Shown: positions 50,341-59,757 of the stretch, one piece after another
Numbering within the stretch: the stretch's first letter is position 1
How the letters are laid out: each line of letters begins with the position of its first letter
Assembly: GCF_019443745.1 (NCBI RefSeq)
Contig: NZ_CP050948.1
Coordinates: forward strand, 248,001 to 312,000
DNA length: 64,000 bases
Direction of reading: 5' to 3'
Source: Iamia sp. SCSIO 61187
GTDB taxonomy: Bacteria; Actinomycetota; Acidimicrobiia; Acidimicrobiales; Iamiaceae
Program-made: the position numbers and the translations under genes
Notes under the pieces: model-generated
Seen by the model: the letters and a program-made list of their open reading frames with translations, nothing else
What the model was told of the DNA's origin: nothing
Database searches by the model: none

Positions 50341-51225
50341 ATGGCTGGCATCTCCCTCCCCCACGTGGTCTCGGGGAAGGTCCGCGACATCTACGACGCC
50401 GGCGACGACCGGCTGCTCCTCGTCACCTCCGACCGGCTGTCCGCCTTCGACGTGGTCATGGCCGAGCCCATCCCCGACAAGGGCCGGGTCCTCACCGCCA
50501 TGTCCGCGTTCTGGTTCGACCACCTCGCCGACATCGTCCCCGGTCACCTCATCTCGACGGACCTCGAGGACATGCCCGAGGGAGCCCAGGACCCGTCGCT
50601 CGCCGGGCGGGCCATGCTCTGCCGCCGGGCCGACATGCTCCCCATCGAGTGCATCGTCCGGGGCTACCTCACCGGTTCGGCGTGGAAGGAGTACGCCGCC
50701 TCCGGCACCATGCACGGCACCCCGCTGCCCGCCGGCCTCCAGAGGTCCGACCGACTGCCCGAGCCCGTGTTCACCCCCTCGATCAAGGCCGACGTCGGCG
50801 ATCACGACGAGAACGTCTCGTTCGAGAAGGCCGTCGAGCTGGTCGGGGCGGACCTGGCCGAGCGGGCCCGCGACGTCTCGCTCCAGCTGTACCGCCGGGG
50901 CGCCGAGTGGGCCGCCGAGCGGGGGATCATCATCGCCGACACCAAGTTCGAGCTGGGCCTGGTCGAGGGGGAGCTGGTGCTGGCCGACGAGGTCCTGACG
51001 CCCGACTCGTCCCGCTTCTGGCCGGCCGACTCCTGGGTGCCGGGCACGACCCCGCCGTCGTTCGACAAGCAGCCCGTCCGGGACTACCTCGAGACCCTCG
51101 ACTGGGACAAGACCCCGCCGCCGCCGGCGCTCCCCGCCGAGGTCGTCCGGGCCACCTCGGCCCGCTACCGAGAGGCCTACGAGCGCCTCACCGGCCTGAG
51201 CCTCGACGCCTGGCCCTCCCCCTAA
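50341..51225 (+). CDS. purC: SAICAR synthase
   Basis: 294 residues. VVSGKVRDIYDAGDDRLLLVTSDRLSAFDVVM, IECIVRGYLTGSAWKEYA, KFELGLVEGELVLADEVLTPDSSRFWPADSW (metal and ATP sites). Joins CAIR and Asp. TAGGTT lies exactly six bases before the ATG, overlapping the purB end. Eukaryote/actinobacteria-type length. Confidence 0.96.
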   Translation: MAGISLPHVVSGKVRDIYDAGDDRLLLVTSDRLSAFDVVMAEPIPDKGRVLTAMSAFWFDHLADIVPGHLISTDLEDMPEGAQDPSLAGRAMLCRRADMLPIECIVRGYLTGSAWKEYAASGTMHGTPLPAGLQRSDRLPEPVFTPSIKADVGDHDENVSFEKAVELVGADLAERARDVSLQLYRRGAEWAAERGIIIADTKFELGLVEGELVLADEVLTPDSSRFWPADSWVPGTTPPSFDKQPVRDYLETLDWDKTPPPPALPAEVVRATSARYREAYERLTGLSLDAWPSP

Positions 51226-51234
51226 CCGGAGCGG

Positions 51235-51843
51235 TCAGGCGGCGGCGTCGGCGGGGGACCAGGCGGGGTCGCGACCGAGCCAGGCGAGGATGTGGTCCCA
51301 CGTGCCCACCCCGGCGGTGAGGGCGGGGCCGAACGGGGCGCCGGGGGCGAGGCGGCCGTCGTCGTCGGGGATGAGGGGGAGGACGGTCGCCACCGCGTCG
51401 GCCAGGTCGTCGGGCGGGGTGAAGTCGAGGCCGAGGCTGCGGGCGACGTCCCACGTGTGGACCACGGTGTCGAGCATCTGCGCCCCGACCAGGAGCCCGA
51501 CCGGCAGCGGCACCTCCGGCACCATCTCGGGCTGGATCACCGTGGCGTCGAGCTCGGCGGCGGCGAAGGCGGCGACGAGGGCGTCGACCGAGGCCCGCCA
51601 GGTGGCGGGGGAGAAGGCGGCCGGCACGAACGCCGTCAGGGGCGCATCGCCGTCGGTGACGGACGCGGCGAAGCCGCGGTGCTGGCCGACCATGTGGGTC
51701 AGGAGCACGGCGAGGTCCCAGCCCGCGCAGGGCGTGGGGCGGGTGAGGTCGGCGTCGGTGACCATGTCGATGTAGGGCGTCGCCAGCTCGACGGCGAGGC
51801 GGTGGGCGGGGCGATGGTCGGCGGGGCGGGGGGAGGGGGCCAT
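51235..51843 (-). CDS. TIGR03086 family metal-binding protein (DinB/mycothiol type)
   Basis: 202 residues. A helical bundle: ADLTRPTPCAGWDLAVLLTHMVGQHRGFAA has the family PTPCxGWDL motif and a first metal His; MLDTVVHTWDVARSLGLD supplies HTWD, the other metal site. Family members include mycothiol-dependent isomerases and uncharacterised proteins. Reaction unknown. Divergent from a MarR regulator with a palindrome between them; likely its target. Convergent with purC, which ends nine bases away. Confidence 0.82.
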   Translation of the reverse strand: MAPSPRPADHRPAHRLAVELATPYIDMVTDADLTRPTPCAGWDLAVLLTHMVGQHRGFAASVTDGDAPLTAFVPAAFSPATWRASVDALVAAFAAAELDATVIQPEMVPEVPLPVGLLVGAQMLDTVVHTWDVARSLGLDFTPPDDLADAVATVLPLIPDDDGRLAPGAPFGPALTAGVGTWDHILAWLGRDPAWSPADAAA

Positions 51844-51853
51844 CCGGGCAGTC

Positions 51854-51871
51854 CATCACCGTCTGGTGATG
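51854..51871. promoter_or_regulatory. Probable MarR operator
   Basis: CATCACC-GTCT-GGTGATG, perfect 7-bp arms, between the TIGR03086 gene and the MarR gene. Confidence 0.6.
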
Positions 51872-51916
51872 ATCACAACGTGTTTACGGTGTGACAGGTG
51901 GCGGTAGCGTGCGGGC

Positions 51917-52363
51917 GTGCCCGACGACCGCGTGGACCTCCTCGCCTCGGTGCTCCCGCTGGCGAAGGCCCTGCGGAGGATCGAGGACGCCGCCGCCGGC
52001 GCCCACGGGCTCACCATGTGGCAGTACGCCGTCCTCCTCGTGGTCGCAGCCCAGCCGTCCGGCAGCCAGGCCGAGCTGGCCGCCCGCCTCGACTACAGCC
52101 GCAACCGCCTCGTGGCCGACCTCGACGTGCTGGAGGCCCGCGGCCTGCTCGTCCGGCGGCCCGGGGCCGACCGTCGGACCAACGAGCTGGCGGCGACCGA
52201 TGACGGCGTCGCCACCATGCGGGCCATCCAGGCCGCCATCCACGCCGGCGAGGACGACCTGCTCTCCGTCTTGGCGGACGACGACCGCGCCGAGCTCGAC
52301 CGCCTCCTCCGCCTCGCCGGCCAAGCGGCCCGCCAGGCCCGCGAGACCCGCGAGGTCGTCTGA
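51917..52363 (+). CDS. MarR family transcriptional regulator
   Basis: 148 residues. Winged helix: GLTMWQYAVLLVVAAQPSGSQAELAARLDYSRNRLVADLDVLEARGLLVRRPGADRRTNELAATDDG, with the DRRTNELAAT wing of MarR. Probably controls the divergent TIGR03086 gene through the palindrome at 51854; ligand unknown. GTG start with TAGCGT six bases upstream (leaderless). Confidence 0.9.
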   Translation: MPDDRVDLLASVLPLAKALRRIEDAAAGAHGLTMWQYAVLLVVAAQPSGSQAELAARLDYSRNRLVADLDVLEARGLLVRRPGADRRTNELAATDDGVATMRAIQAAIHAGEDDLLSVLADDDRAELDRLLRLAGQAARQARETREVV

Positions 52364-52403
52364 TCGCCGACGAGCGGCCCCATCAGCAGCGCCGTTCGGA
52401 GCC

Positions 52404-52748
52404 CTACCCGACCCGCCACTCCACCGGGAGGTCGTCGACGGTGCGGTAGATGACGTCGTCGTGGACGTAGGTGACCACCCACTCCTGCGGGGACAGGAGC
52501 CCGAGGAGGGCTCGCCACAGCCGGGCGCCGTCGCGGCCGAGCTCGGCGAGGACGAAGGCCTCGACCTTGGGTCGGTCCGGGTGCTCGACGTCGAAGGTGA
52601 GGTCCCAGCGGTGGGCCCACGAGGCCAGCCGGTTCACCACCGACGCCGGGAGGGGCAGCGTGGAGGGATCGACGTCGGAGTCGACGTCGCGGTCCCACAG
52701 GGGGTGGCGACCCCAGTGGTGCGCGAGCTCGAGGTGCCGCGGCGCCAT
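52404..52748 (-). CDS. Conserved-looking hypothetical protein
   Basis: 114 residues, no family recognised. Mixed charge and hydrophobic, with RLASWAHRWDLTFDVEHPDRPKVEAFVLAELGRDGARLWRALLGLL and a final WVVTYVHDDVIYRTVDDLPVEWRV; no signal or helix-turn-helix. TACGGT six bases before the ATG supports it as a real leaderless gene. Adjacent to purS (divergent) and MarR (convergent). Confidence 0.65.
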   Translation of the reverse strand: MAPRHLELAHHWGRHPLWDRDVDSDVDPSTLPLPASVVNRLASWAHRWDLTFDVEHPDRPKVEAFVLAELGRDGARLWRALLGLLSPQEWVVTYVHDDVIYRTVDDLPVEWRVG

Positions 52749-52810
52749 CGCCGCACCGTAGTGATCGGACTGGGTTCGAGGCCGGGCCCCGGCCGTGCCA
52801 GAGTGGGCCC

Positions 52811-53065
52811 ATGCAGTTCGACGTGCTGGTCGAGGTCAGCCCACGGCAGGGGGTGGCCGACCCGCAGGGGCAGACCATCGAGCGTTCGCTGCCCGCCCTG
52901 GGCTACGAGGGTGTGGCCGGGGTCCGGGTGGGCAAGGCGATCCGCTTCCGGGTCGACGCCGCGTCCGAGGACGCCGCCCGATCGGAGGTTGAGGACATGT
53001 GCGCCCGCTTCCTCACCAACCCGGTGATCGAGGACAGCACCGTGACCCTCACCGCCTCCGCATGA
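52811..53065 (+). CDS. purS: FGAM synthase subunit PurS
   Basis: 84 residues. FDVLVEVSPRQGVADPQGQTIERSLPALGYEGVAGVRVGKAIRF and MCARFLTNPVIEDSTVTL match PurS, the small subunit that bridges PurL and PurQ. The ATG overlaps nothing upstream; a weak CAGAGT hexamer is six bases before it. Its TGA overlaps purQ as ATGA. Confidence 0.94.
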   Translation: MQFDVLVEVSPRQGVADPQGQTIERSLPALGYEGVAGVRVGKAIRFRVDAASEDAARSEVEDMCARFLTNPVIEDSTVTLTASA

Positions 53066-53736
53066 CCCCCGTCGTCGGGGTGGTGCAGTTCCCGGGGTCG
53101 AACTGCGAGCTCGACGTCGTCGAGGCCGTCACCACCCTGGGCGCCGAGGGGCGCCTGCTGTGGCACGGCGAGGCCTCGGTCGCCGGCGTCGACGCCATCG
53201 TCGTCCCCGGGGGGTTCGCCCACGGCGACTACCTCCGCCCAGGCGCCATCGCCCGCTTCTCTCCCGTCGTGTCCGGCATCGCCGACTTCGCCCGCTCGGG
53301 CGGGCCGGTCGTCGGGATCTGCAACGGGTTCCAGGTGCTCACCGAGGCCGGTCTCCTGCCCGGCGCCCTCCGCAAGAACGAGGGCCTCCGGTTCCTGTGC
53401 ACCACCGTCGAGCTCGAGGTCGTGTCGAACCGATCGGCCCTGACCGGTTCGGTCGATCCGGGCACGATCCTCCGGGTCCCCATCAACCACTTCGAAGGGG
53501 CCTACACCTGCGATGAGGACACCCATCGCCGGCTCGTCGACAACGACCAGATCGTGCTCCGCTACGTCGACAACCCCAACGGATCGCTCGACGCCATCGC
53601 CGGGGTGAGCGACGAGGCCGGGAACGTGGTCGGCCTCATGCCCCACCCGGAGCGGGCGTCGTCGGCGCTGCTCGGGTCGGCCGACGGCCTCCCGCTGCTG
53701 CAGTCGCTGCTCGACCGCGCCGCGGTCAGGGCCTGA
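53062..53736 (+). CDS. purQ: FGAM synthase glutaminase subunit PurQ
   Basis: 224 residues from ATG 53062. Class I glutamine amidotransferase: VVQFPGSNCELDVVEAV, GGFAHGDYLRPGAIARFSP, PVVGICNGFQVLTEAGLLPG (nucleophile Cys) and VGLMPHPERASSALLG (His and Glu). Supplies ammonia to PurL. Coupled to purS by ATGA. Confidence 0.96.
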   Translation: MTPVVGVVQFPGSNCELDVVEAVTTLGAEGRLLWHGEASVAGVDAIVVPGGFAHGDYLRPGAIARFSPVVSGIADFARSGGPVVGICNGFQVLTEAGLLPGALRKNEGLRFLCTTVELEVVSNRSALTGSVDPGTILRVPINHFEGAYTCDEDTHRRLVDNDQIVLRYVDNPNGSLDAIAGVSDEAGNVVGLMPHPERASSALLGSADGLPLLQSLLDRAAVRA

Positions 53737-53754
53737 GCGCCGTCGGCGCCCGGC

Positions 53755-54180
53755 TCAGGACCCCCGGCCGATCCCGGCCTTCTTGAGGACGGCGGCGGCG
53801 ACGCCGGCGTCGCGCCAGACGGCGTAGCTGATGCCCTTGCGCTGGGCGTAGCCCTTGGCGTGGGCGACGAAGGCGGACTCGAGGCCCGAGATGTCGACTC
53901 CGGACGACTTCGACGCCAGCTCGGCCTCGAGGTCGAGGCGCTCCTGGCGGAGGTTCAACGCGCTGATGGCGTCGGCCGTGGCCAGCTCGTCATCGATCTT
54001 GGCGATGCGCGCCTTGATGGTGTCGGGGGTGCGCTGACGGCCCCGCTTCGGCTTGTTGGCGGCGAGCGCTTCGAGGTAGTCGGACACCGCCTTCGCCTGC
54101 TTTCGGCCCTCGGCGATGGCCTGCTTGTGCTCGTCGGACATCGTCCGCTTCGACTTGGTCGCACTCTTCTTCGGGGGCAT
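53755..54180 (-). CDS. Basic Lys-rich hypothetical protein
   Basis: 141 residues. Lys-rich N terminus (PPKKSATKSKRTMSDEHKQAIAEGRKQAKAV), then a KPKRGRQRTPDTIKARIAKID helix-turn-helix-like or coiled-coil region, and a C-terminal helical domain (GLESAFVAHAKGYAQRKGISYAVWRDAGVAAAVLKKAGI). Resembles small actinobacterial proteins of unknown function, some linked to nucleic acid binding. Leader of some 30 bases before the ATG, unlike most neighbours. Divergent from purL. Confidence 0.7.
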   Translation of the reverse strand: MPPKKSATKSKRTMSDEHKQAIAEGRKQAKAVSDYLEALAANKPKRGRQRTPDTIKARIAKIDDELATADAISALNLRQERLDLEAELASKSSGVDISGLESAFVAHAKGYAQRKGISYAVWRDAGVAAAVLKKAGIGRGS

Positions 54181-54334
54181 GTCAACCGCTTTCGGGTCGT
54201 CGTCTACTACAGGTCTCCAACGCCCCTCCCGTGAACGTCCAAGAGGTTAGTCCGGTCACCCCAGGTGGTGCCGATCCGTCTGAGTGCGGCGGTCCTTTCC
54301 GGGGCCTGACCCCAGCGCCGGTAACGTCCCCCAG

Positions 54335-56554
54335 GTGAGCGAGAGCACCGACTCGACCATCCACCGAGCGCTGGGGCTCACCGACACCGAGGCGGCCGAC
54401 ATCGCCGAGATCCTCGGCCGGGAGCCCAACCACCTGGAGCTCGCCCTCTACGCGGTCATGTGGTCGGAGCACTGCTCCTACAAGTCGTCCCGCATCCACC
54501 TCCGCCGCCTCCCGACCGAGGGTGAGGGGGTGCTCGTCGGCCCCGGTGAGAACGCCGGCGTCATGGACGTGGGCGACGGCATCGCCGCCGCCATCCGCAT
54601 CGAGAGCCACAACCACCCCAGCTTCATCGAGCCCGCCCAGGGCGCGGCCACCGGGGTGGGCGGCATCCTGCGCGACATCTTCACCATGGGCGCCCGCCCC
54701 ATCGCCACCATGGACCCGCTGCGGTTCGGCCCCCTCGACGACGCCCGCAGCCGGTGGGTGGCCGAGGGCGTGGTGGCCGGGATCTCCGCCTACGGCAACT
54801 CGGTCGGCGTCCCCAACGTCGGCGGCGAGGTCGTCTTCGACGCCTGCTACCAGGGCAACCCGCTGGTCAACGTCTTGTGCCTGGGCGTGCTGCCGACGGA
54901 CCGGCTCGTCCTCGGGGCGGCGACCGGCCAGGGGAACCTGGCCGTCCTCCTCGGCTCGGCCACCGGCCGCGACGGCATCGGCGGCGTCAGCGTCCTGGCC
55001 AGCGCCGGCTTCGACGAGGGCAGCGAGGACAAGCGCCCCGCCGTGCAGGTCGGCGACCCGTTCGAGGAGAAGCGGCTCATCGAGGCCTGCCTCACCCTGC
55101 TCGACGCCGGGCTCGTCGTCGGCATCCAGGACCTGGGCGGCGCCGGGCTGGCCTGCGCCACGAGCGAGACGGCGTCGCGGGGCGGCGTCGGGATGGACGT
55201 CGACGTCACCGCCGTGCCCCGCCGCGAGGACGGCATGGAGCCGTTCGAGGTGATGACCAGCGAGTCCCAGGAGCGGATGCTGGCCATCGTCACGCCCGAC
55301 GGGCTCGACGAGGTCCTCCGGCTGTGCGCCCGGTGGGAGGTCGCCGCCACCGTGATCGGCAAGGTCACCGAGGGCGGGCGGCTGCGCATCCGCGACGGCT
55401 TCGACGGCGAGGTCCTGGCCGACGTGCCGGCCAGCAGCCTCCACGACGCCGCCCCGCTGTACGACCGGCCCCGCGCCGCCCCGGCCGACCGCGCCGCCCG
55501 GACGGCCGCCGACCCGGGTGTGCCCGACGCCGCCGACTGCGGGGCGATCGTCCTCGACCAGCTGTGCGACGCCAGCTGGGTGTACAGCCAGTACGACCAC
55601 CAGCTGTTCCTCAACACGGTGGAGGCGCCCGGCGGCGACGCGGCCGTGCTGCGGCTCAAGCACCCCACGACCGGCGTCGACACCGGCCGCGGGCTGGCGC
55701 TCACCACCGACGGCAACCACCGCTGGTGCGCCGTCGATCCCCGCCTGGGCACGGCCGCCACCGTCGCCGAGTCGGTGATGAACCTGGCGTGCGTGGGGGC
55801 CCGGCCCATCGCCGTCGTGAACTGCCTCAACTTCGGCAACCCGGAGCACCCCGAGGTCATGTGGCAGCTGTCGGAGGCGATCGACGGGCTGGCCGACGCC
55901 TGCCGGGCCTTCGGCCTGCCTGTCGTCGGCGGCAACGTCAGCCTCTACAACGAGACCGCCGGCACCGACATCGACCCCACCCCGGTCGTCGGCCTGCTCG
56001 GCCTCGTCGACTCCCTCGACCGACGGCCGCCGAGCGTCGGCCTGGTCGAGGGCCACCGGCTCGTGCTCCTCGGCGCCGACCCGGGCGGGTCGCTGGCCGG
56101 CTCCCGCTGGGCCGCCGACGCCGGGGCGCCGCGCCTCGGCGTCCTCGACCCGCTCGACCTGCTGGCCGTGACCAAGGTGGCCGGCCTGGTGCGTGAGGTC
56201 GTCGCCGACGGCATCGCCTCGGGGGTCCACGACGTGGCCGAGGGCGGCCTGGGCCGGGCCCTGGCCGAGATGGCCGTCCGCACCGGCGTGGGCGCCACCG
56301 TCACCGGCGTCGAGGGCCCCGCCGCCCTGCTGTGCGAGACGCCGGGCCGGGTCGTCGTGTGCCTGCCCGGCGACGCCGTCGCCGACCTCCTCGCCCGGGC
56401 CGAGGCCGCCGGCGTGGCCGCCCGCGAGCTGGGCGACGCCGGCGGCGACCGCCTCGTGGTCGAGGGTCTGGTCGACGAGGCGCTGGCCGACGCCACCGCC
56501 GCCTGGCGCGACCGCCTGCCCACCGCCCTCGACGGACCGGTCATCCAGGCCTGA
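54335..56554 (+). CDS. purL: FGAM synthase large subunit PurL
   Basis: 739 residues from GTG 54335; TAACGT lies seven bases upstream (leaderless). Small-type Pur[87 protein letters not shown] and [22 protein letters not shown]. Needs PurS and PurQ (both just upstream). Makes FGAM from FGAR, glutamine and ATP. 62 bases separate it from purF. Confidence 0.97.
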   Translation: MSESTDSTIHRALGLTDTEAADIAEILGREPNHLELALYAVMWSEHCSYKSSRIHLRRLPTEGEGVLVGPGENAGVMDVGDGIAAAIRIESHNHPSFIEPAQGAATGVGGILRDIFTMGARPIATMDPLRFGPLDDARSRWVAEGVVAGISAYGNSVGVPNVGGEVVFDACYQGNPLVNVLCLGVLPTDRLVLGAATGQGNLAVLLGSATGRDGIGGVSVLASAGFDEGSEDKRPAVQVGDPFEEKRLIEACLTLLDAGLVVGIQDLGGAGLACATSETASRGGVGMDVDVTAVPRREDGMEPFEVMTSESQERMLAIVTPDGLDEVLRLCARWEVAATVIGKVTEGGRLRIRDGFDGEVLADVPASSLHDAAPLYDRPRAAPADRAARTAADPGVPDAADCGAIVLDQLCDASWVYSQYDHQLFLNTVEAPGGDAAVLRLKHPTTGVDTGRGLALTTDGNHRWCAVDPRLGTAATVAESVMNLACVGARPIAVVNCLNFGNPEHPEVMWQLSEAIDGLADACRAFGLPVVGGNVSLYNETAGTDIDPTPVVGLLGLVDSLDRRPPSVGLVEGHRLVLLGADPGGSLAGSRWAADAGAPRLGVLDPLDLLAVTKVAGLVREVVADGIASGVHDVAEGGLGRALAEMAVRTGVGATVTGVEGPAALLCETPGRVVVCLPGDAVADLLARAEAAGVAARELGDAGGDRLVVEGLVDEALADATAAWRDRLPTALDGPVIQA

Positions 56555-56615
56555 CCGCCCCGACCCCTGCTCGCCGAGGTAGGGAGTCCGGGCCGGCACC
56601 TGCGATGATGGGCCC

Positions 56616-58148
56616 GTGCGCGACCCCTTCGACGACTCGCCGAAGGAGGCGTGTGGCGTCTTCGGCGTGATCGGGCCCGACGCCCCGGTCGCCCACCTGA
56701 CCTACCTGGGGCTCTACGCCCTCCAGCACCGGGGCCAGGAGTCGGCCGGGATGGCCGTCAGCGACGGCGACTTCCTCACCGTCGTGCGCGACATGGGGCT
56801 CGTCTCCAACGTCTTCGACGACCGCACCCTCGCCCCCCTCACCGGCCACCTGGCCATCGGCCACACCCGCTACTCGACCACCGGGTCGAGCACCTGGGGC
56901 AACGCCCAGCCGGTGTACCGCAACGTCGGCGACCACCAGTTCGCCCTGGGCCACAACGGCAACCTCACCAACACCGCCCAGCTGGCCGCCGAGCACGGGA
57001 TGCTCCCCGGCACGGTGTCGAGCGACAGCGACCTCATGGCCGAGCTGATCAGCGCCGAGCTGGCCCAGCGCCCGGGCGACACCTCGGGCGAGGCCATGGA
57101 GGCGGCCCTGATGGCGGTCCTGCCCCGCCTCGAGGGTGCCTTCTCCGTCGTGCTCATGGACACCGAGCGGGTGTACGGCTGGCGCGACCCGAACGGCCTG
57201 CGCCCGCTGTGCCTGGGGCGCAAGGACGACACCTGGGTCACGGGCTCGGAGAGCCCGGCGCTCGACATCGTCGGCGCCACCATGGTCCGCGAGGTCGAGG
57301 CCGGCGAGGTCGTCGTCCTCTCCCTCGACCAGCCGCCCCGCTCGCTGCACCCGTTCCCGGCCGAGCGCATCGACCCCAAGCTCTGCCTCTTCGAGTTCGT
57401 CTACTTCGCCCGCCCCGACGCCCGCCTCTACGGCCAGAGCGTCCACCACGCCCGCGTCCGCCAGGGCGAGGCCCTGGCTGCCCAGGCGCCGGTCGAGGCC
57501 GACATGGTCATGGGCGTGCCCGAGTCCGGGGTCCCCGCCGCCGAGGGCTACGCCCGGGCCAGCGGCATCCCCTTCGGCCAGGGCCTGGTGAAGAACCGCT
57601 ACATCGGCCGCACGTTCATCGCCCCCAGCCAGGAGATGCGTGCCCTCGGCGTGCGCATGAAGTTCAACCCCCTGCGCGACAACATCGAGGGCCGGCGCAT
57701 CGTGGTCGTCGACGACTCCGTCGTGCGGGGCACCACCCAGCACCAGCTGGTCCGGATGCTGCGCGAGGCCGGCGCCCGCGAGGTGCACCTGCGGCTGACC
57801 TCGCCGCCGGTGCGGTGGCCGTGCTTCTACGGGATGGACTTCGGCGACAGCAGCGAGCTCCTCGCCGCCAAGTACGACGTCGACGGGATCCAGGAGTTCC
57901 TCGGCGTCGACTCGCTGGCCTACATCGAGATCCACCGGCTCCTCGAGTCCACCGGGGCCCGCGAGGCGGGGTTCTGCGCCGCCTGCTTCACCGGCGAGTA
58001 CCCGATCGAGGTCCCCGTCGAGCTGAGCAAGGACGTGCTCGAGGAGGGGGCGACGACGCGCATCGACAACTCCGCGTCCGTCGCCGCCGGGTCCGTGCTC
58101 GACCAACCGTCGTTGCTGCCGGCCGACGACGCCCACCGCACCCCCTGA
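56616..58148 (+). CDS. purF: Amidophosphoribosyltransferase
   Basis: 510 residues. The catalytic Cys follows a short propeptide (MRDPFDDSPKEACGVFGV, Cys13) that is removed, as in Bacillus-type enzymes. GRQ-like LQHRGQESAGMA, HTRYSTTGSSTWGNAQPV and FAL..HNGNLTNT form the glutaminase; IVVVDDSVVRGTTQHQLVRML is the PRPP loop; GFCAACFTGEYPIEVP has cysteines for the 4Fe-4S cluster. First committed step of purine synthesis. GTG start after GATGAT and six bases. Confidence 0.97.
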   Translation: MRDPFDDSPKEACGVFGVIGPDAPVAHLTYLGLYALQHRGQESAGMAVSDGDFLTVVRDMGLVSNVFDDRTLAPLTGHLAIGHTRYSTTGSSTWGNAQPVYRNVGDHQFALGHNGNLTNTAQLAAEHGMLPGTVSSDSDLMAELISAELAQRPGDTSGEAMEAALMAVLPRLEGAFSVVLMDTERVYGWRDPNGLRPLCLGRKDDTWVTGSESPALDIVGATMVREVEAGEVVVLSLDQPPRSLHPFPAERIDPKLCLFEFVYFARPDARLYGQSVHHARVRQGEALAAQAPVEADMVMGVPESGVPAAEGYARASGIPFGQGLVKNRYIGRTFIAPSQEMRALGVRMKFNPLRDNIEGRRIVVVDDSVVRGTTQHQLVRMLREAGAREVHLRLTSPPVRWPCFYGMDFGDSSELLAAKYDVDGIQEFLGVDSLAYIEIHRLLESTGAREAGFCAACFTGEYPIEVPVELSKDVLEEGATTRIDNSASVAAGSVLDQPSLLPADDAHRTP

Positions 58149-58158
58149 GGAACCATCG

Positions 58159-59193
58159 ATGACGGGCGACACGTACAAGGACGCGGGCGTCGACATCGCC
58201 GCCGGCGAGGAGGCGGTCGAGCGCATCAAGGCCAAGGTCCGCTCGACGTTCCGGCCCGAGGTCATCGGCGACATCGGCGGCTTCGGCGGCCTCTTCTCCT
58301 TCGCCGGCCACCGCTACCGCAACCCGGTGCTCGTCAGCTCGACCGACGGCGTCGGCACCAAGGCGCTCATCGCCCAGGCCGCCAACCGGTTCGAGACCAT
58401 CGGCATCGACCTGGTGGCCATGTGCGTCGACGACATCGTCTGCTCCGGGGCCGAGCCGCTGTTCTTCCTCGACTACATCGCGGTGGGCAAGCTCGACCCC
58501 GACCACATCGAGCGCCTGGTCGAGGGGGTGGCCGAGGGGTGCCGCCAGGCCGGGTGCGCCCTCATCGGGGGCGAGATGGCCGAGCACCCCGGGGCCATGG
58601 AGCCGGGCGAGTTCGACCTCGTCGGCTTCGCCGTCGGCGTCGTGGAGCGGGACCTCATGCTCGGCCCCGACCGGGTCCACGCCGGCGACGTGCTGATCGG
58701 CCTGCCGTCGCCGGGGCTCCGGTCGAACGGCTACTCGCTGGCCCGCCGGGTCCTGCTCGAGCGGGCCGGGCTGGCCCTCGACGGCCCTGCCTACGAGGGC
58801 GCCCGCCACTCGCTGGCCGACGAGCTGCTGGAGCCGTCGGTGGTGTACGCCCCGGCCATCCGGGCCCTGGTCGACAGCGTCGACGTCCACGCCCTGGCCC
58901 ACGTCACCGGGGGCGGGCTGCCCGGCAACCTGCCCCGCTCCCTGCCCAAGGGGGTCGACGCCGTGGTCGACCCGTCCACCTGGGAGGTCCCGCGCATCTT
59001 CGGCGAGATCCAGCGCCACGGCGAGATCTCCGACGACGAGATGCGCCAGGTGTTCAACCTGGGCCTCGGCATGGTGGCCGTCGTCCCCGCCGAGGACGTC
59101 TACCGGGCCCTCGACACCCTCCGCGCCGCCGGCGTCCGCGCCACCCAGGTCGGCGTCGTCGAGAAGGGCCATGGCGCGCTGAGGTACACCTGA
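58159..59193 (+). CDS. purM: Phosphoribosylformylglycinamidine cyclo-ligase (AIR synthetase)
   Basis: 344 residues. YKDAGVDIAAGEEAVERIKAKV, GGFGGLFSF, LVSSTDGVGTKALIAQ, DLVAMCVDDIVCSGAEPLFFLDYIAVGKL, and GLPSPGLRSNGYSLARRVLLE. Makes AIR from FGAM. GAGGAA ribosome site; ten bases after purF, probably cotranscribed. Last purine gene of the window. Confidence 0.97.
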   Translation: MTGDTYKDAGVDIAAGEEAVERIKAKVRSTFRPEVIGDIGGFGGLFSFAGHRYRNPVLVSSTDGVGTKALIAQAANRFETIGIDLVAMCVDDIVCSGAEPLFFLDYIAVGKLDPDHIERLVEGVAEGCRQAGCALIGGEMAEHPGAMEPGEFDLVGFAVGVVERDLMLGPDRVHAGDVLIGLPSPGLRSNGYSLARRVLLERAGLALDGPAYEGARHSLADELLEPSVVYAPAIRALVDSVDVHALAHVTGGGLPGNLPRSLPKGVDAVVDPSTWEVPRIFGEIQRHGEISDDEMRQVFNLGLGMVAVVPAEDVYRALDTLRAAGVRATQVGVVEKGHGALRYT

Positions 59194-59409
59194 CGTCCTC
59201 GTCCGGTCCGGCGTCACCGGCGGGCGGGTGGGCCGGCCGTCGCCGAGCGTTCGATGCTCGCCATGGCTCCGCCCCATCGGGGCTCGCTGCGCTCGCAGCG
59301 GTGGCGCTCCGCTGCTGCGCTTCGCTTGCGCTCGACGCCGGCCGGCCTTCCGGGACATCGGCGGGGTCGCGCCGGCCCGGGGCCGAGCACGCCCTCCTCA
59401 GCGGAGAGA
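59194..59409. other. 216-base convergent intergenic region with GC-skewed simple repeats
   Basis: Lies between the ends of purM and the zinc-ribbon gene. Holds degenerate repeats of GCTCGCTGCGCTCGC type (about 59280-59340); similar text occurs near 31045. I see no gene, promoter or clear hairpin. Confidence 0.4.
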
Positions 59410-59757
59410 TCAGTCGGTCCAGGCGATGGCGCACCAGTGGCGGCGCTCGCAGGCGGGGCAGCGCATCCAGTGGCCCTTGCGGCGGCCGGGGACCCACACC
59501 GAGATGCTGGCCAGGCGCATGGCCACGTCGGTGACCGAGATCCGGGTGCGGACGCCGCAGCCGCCGCACTCGACGACGACCGAGCCGGCCTGGCGGGGAC
59601 CGGTGGAGTAGAGCGCGTCCTTGCCCTCCTTGGCGTCGCCGCTGCGGATCGTGTCCCGGGCGGCGTCGACCGGCATCTCGAACAGCGCCCGCCGGCCCTG
59701 CGGGTCGAGCCCCCGCCGCGACCCGCGGCGGGGCGTCGTCCCCCCGTCGCCGCTCAC
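59410..59757 (-). CDS. Zinc-ribbon protein coupled to the ParA ATPase
   Basis: 115 residues from GTG 59757, overlapping the parA stop as GTGA. N-terminal Arg/Gly-rich part, then VVVECGGCGVRTRISVTDVAMRLASISVWVPGRRKGHWMRCPACERRHWCAIAW: two CxxC knuckles (CGGC and CPAC) suitable for one zinc. No family name recognised. Coupling to ParA suggests a partner of that ATPase. Confidence 0.65.
   Translation of the reverse strand: MSGDGGTTPRRGSRRGLDPQGRRALFEMPVDAARDTIRSGDAKEGKDALYSTGPRQAGSVVVECGGCGVRTRISVTDVAMRLASISVWVPGRRKGHWMRCPACERRHWCAIAWTD

Noticed and set aside
59194-59409. Possible small gene or CRISPR-like repeat in the purM downstream gap
   Set aside because: Repeats are short, irregular and adjacent, with no spacer pattern; no start with ribosome site or coding bias.
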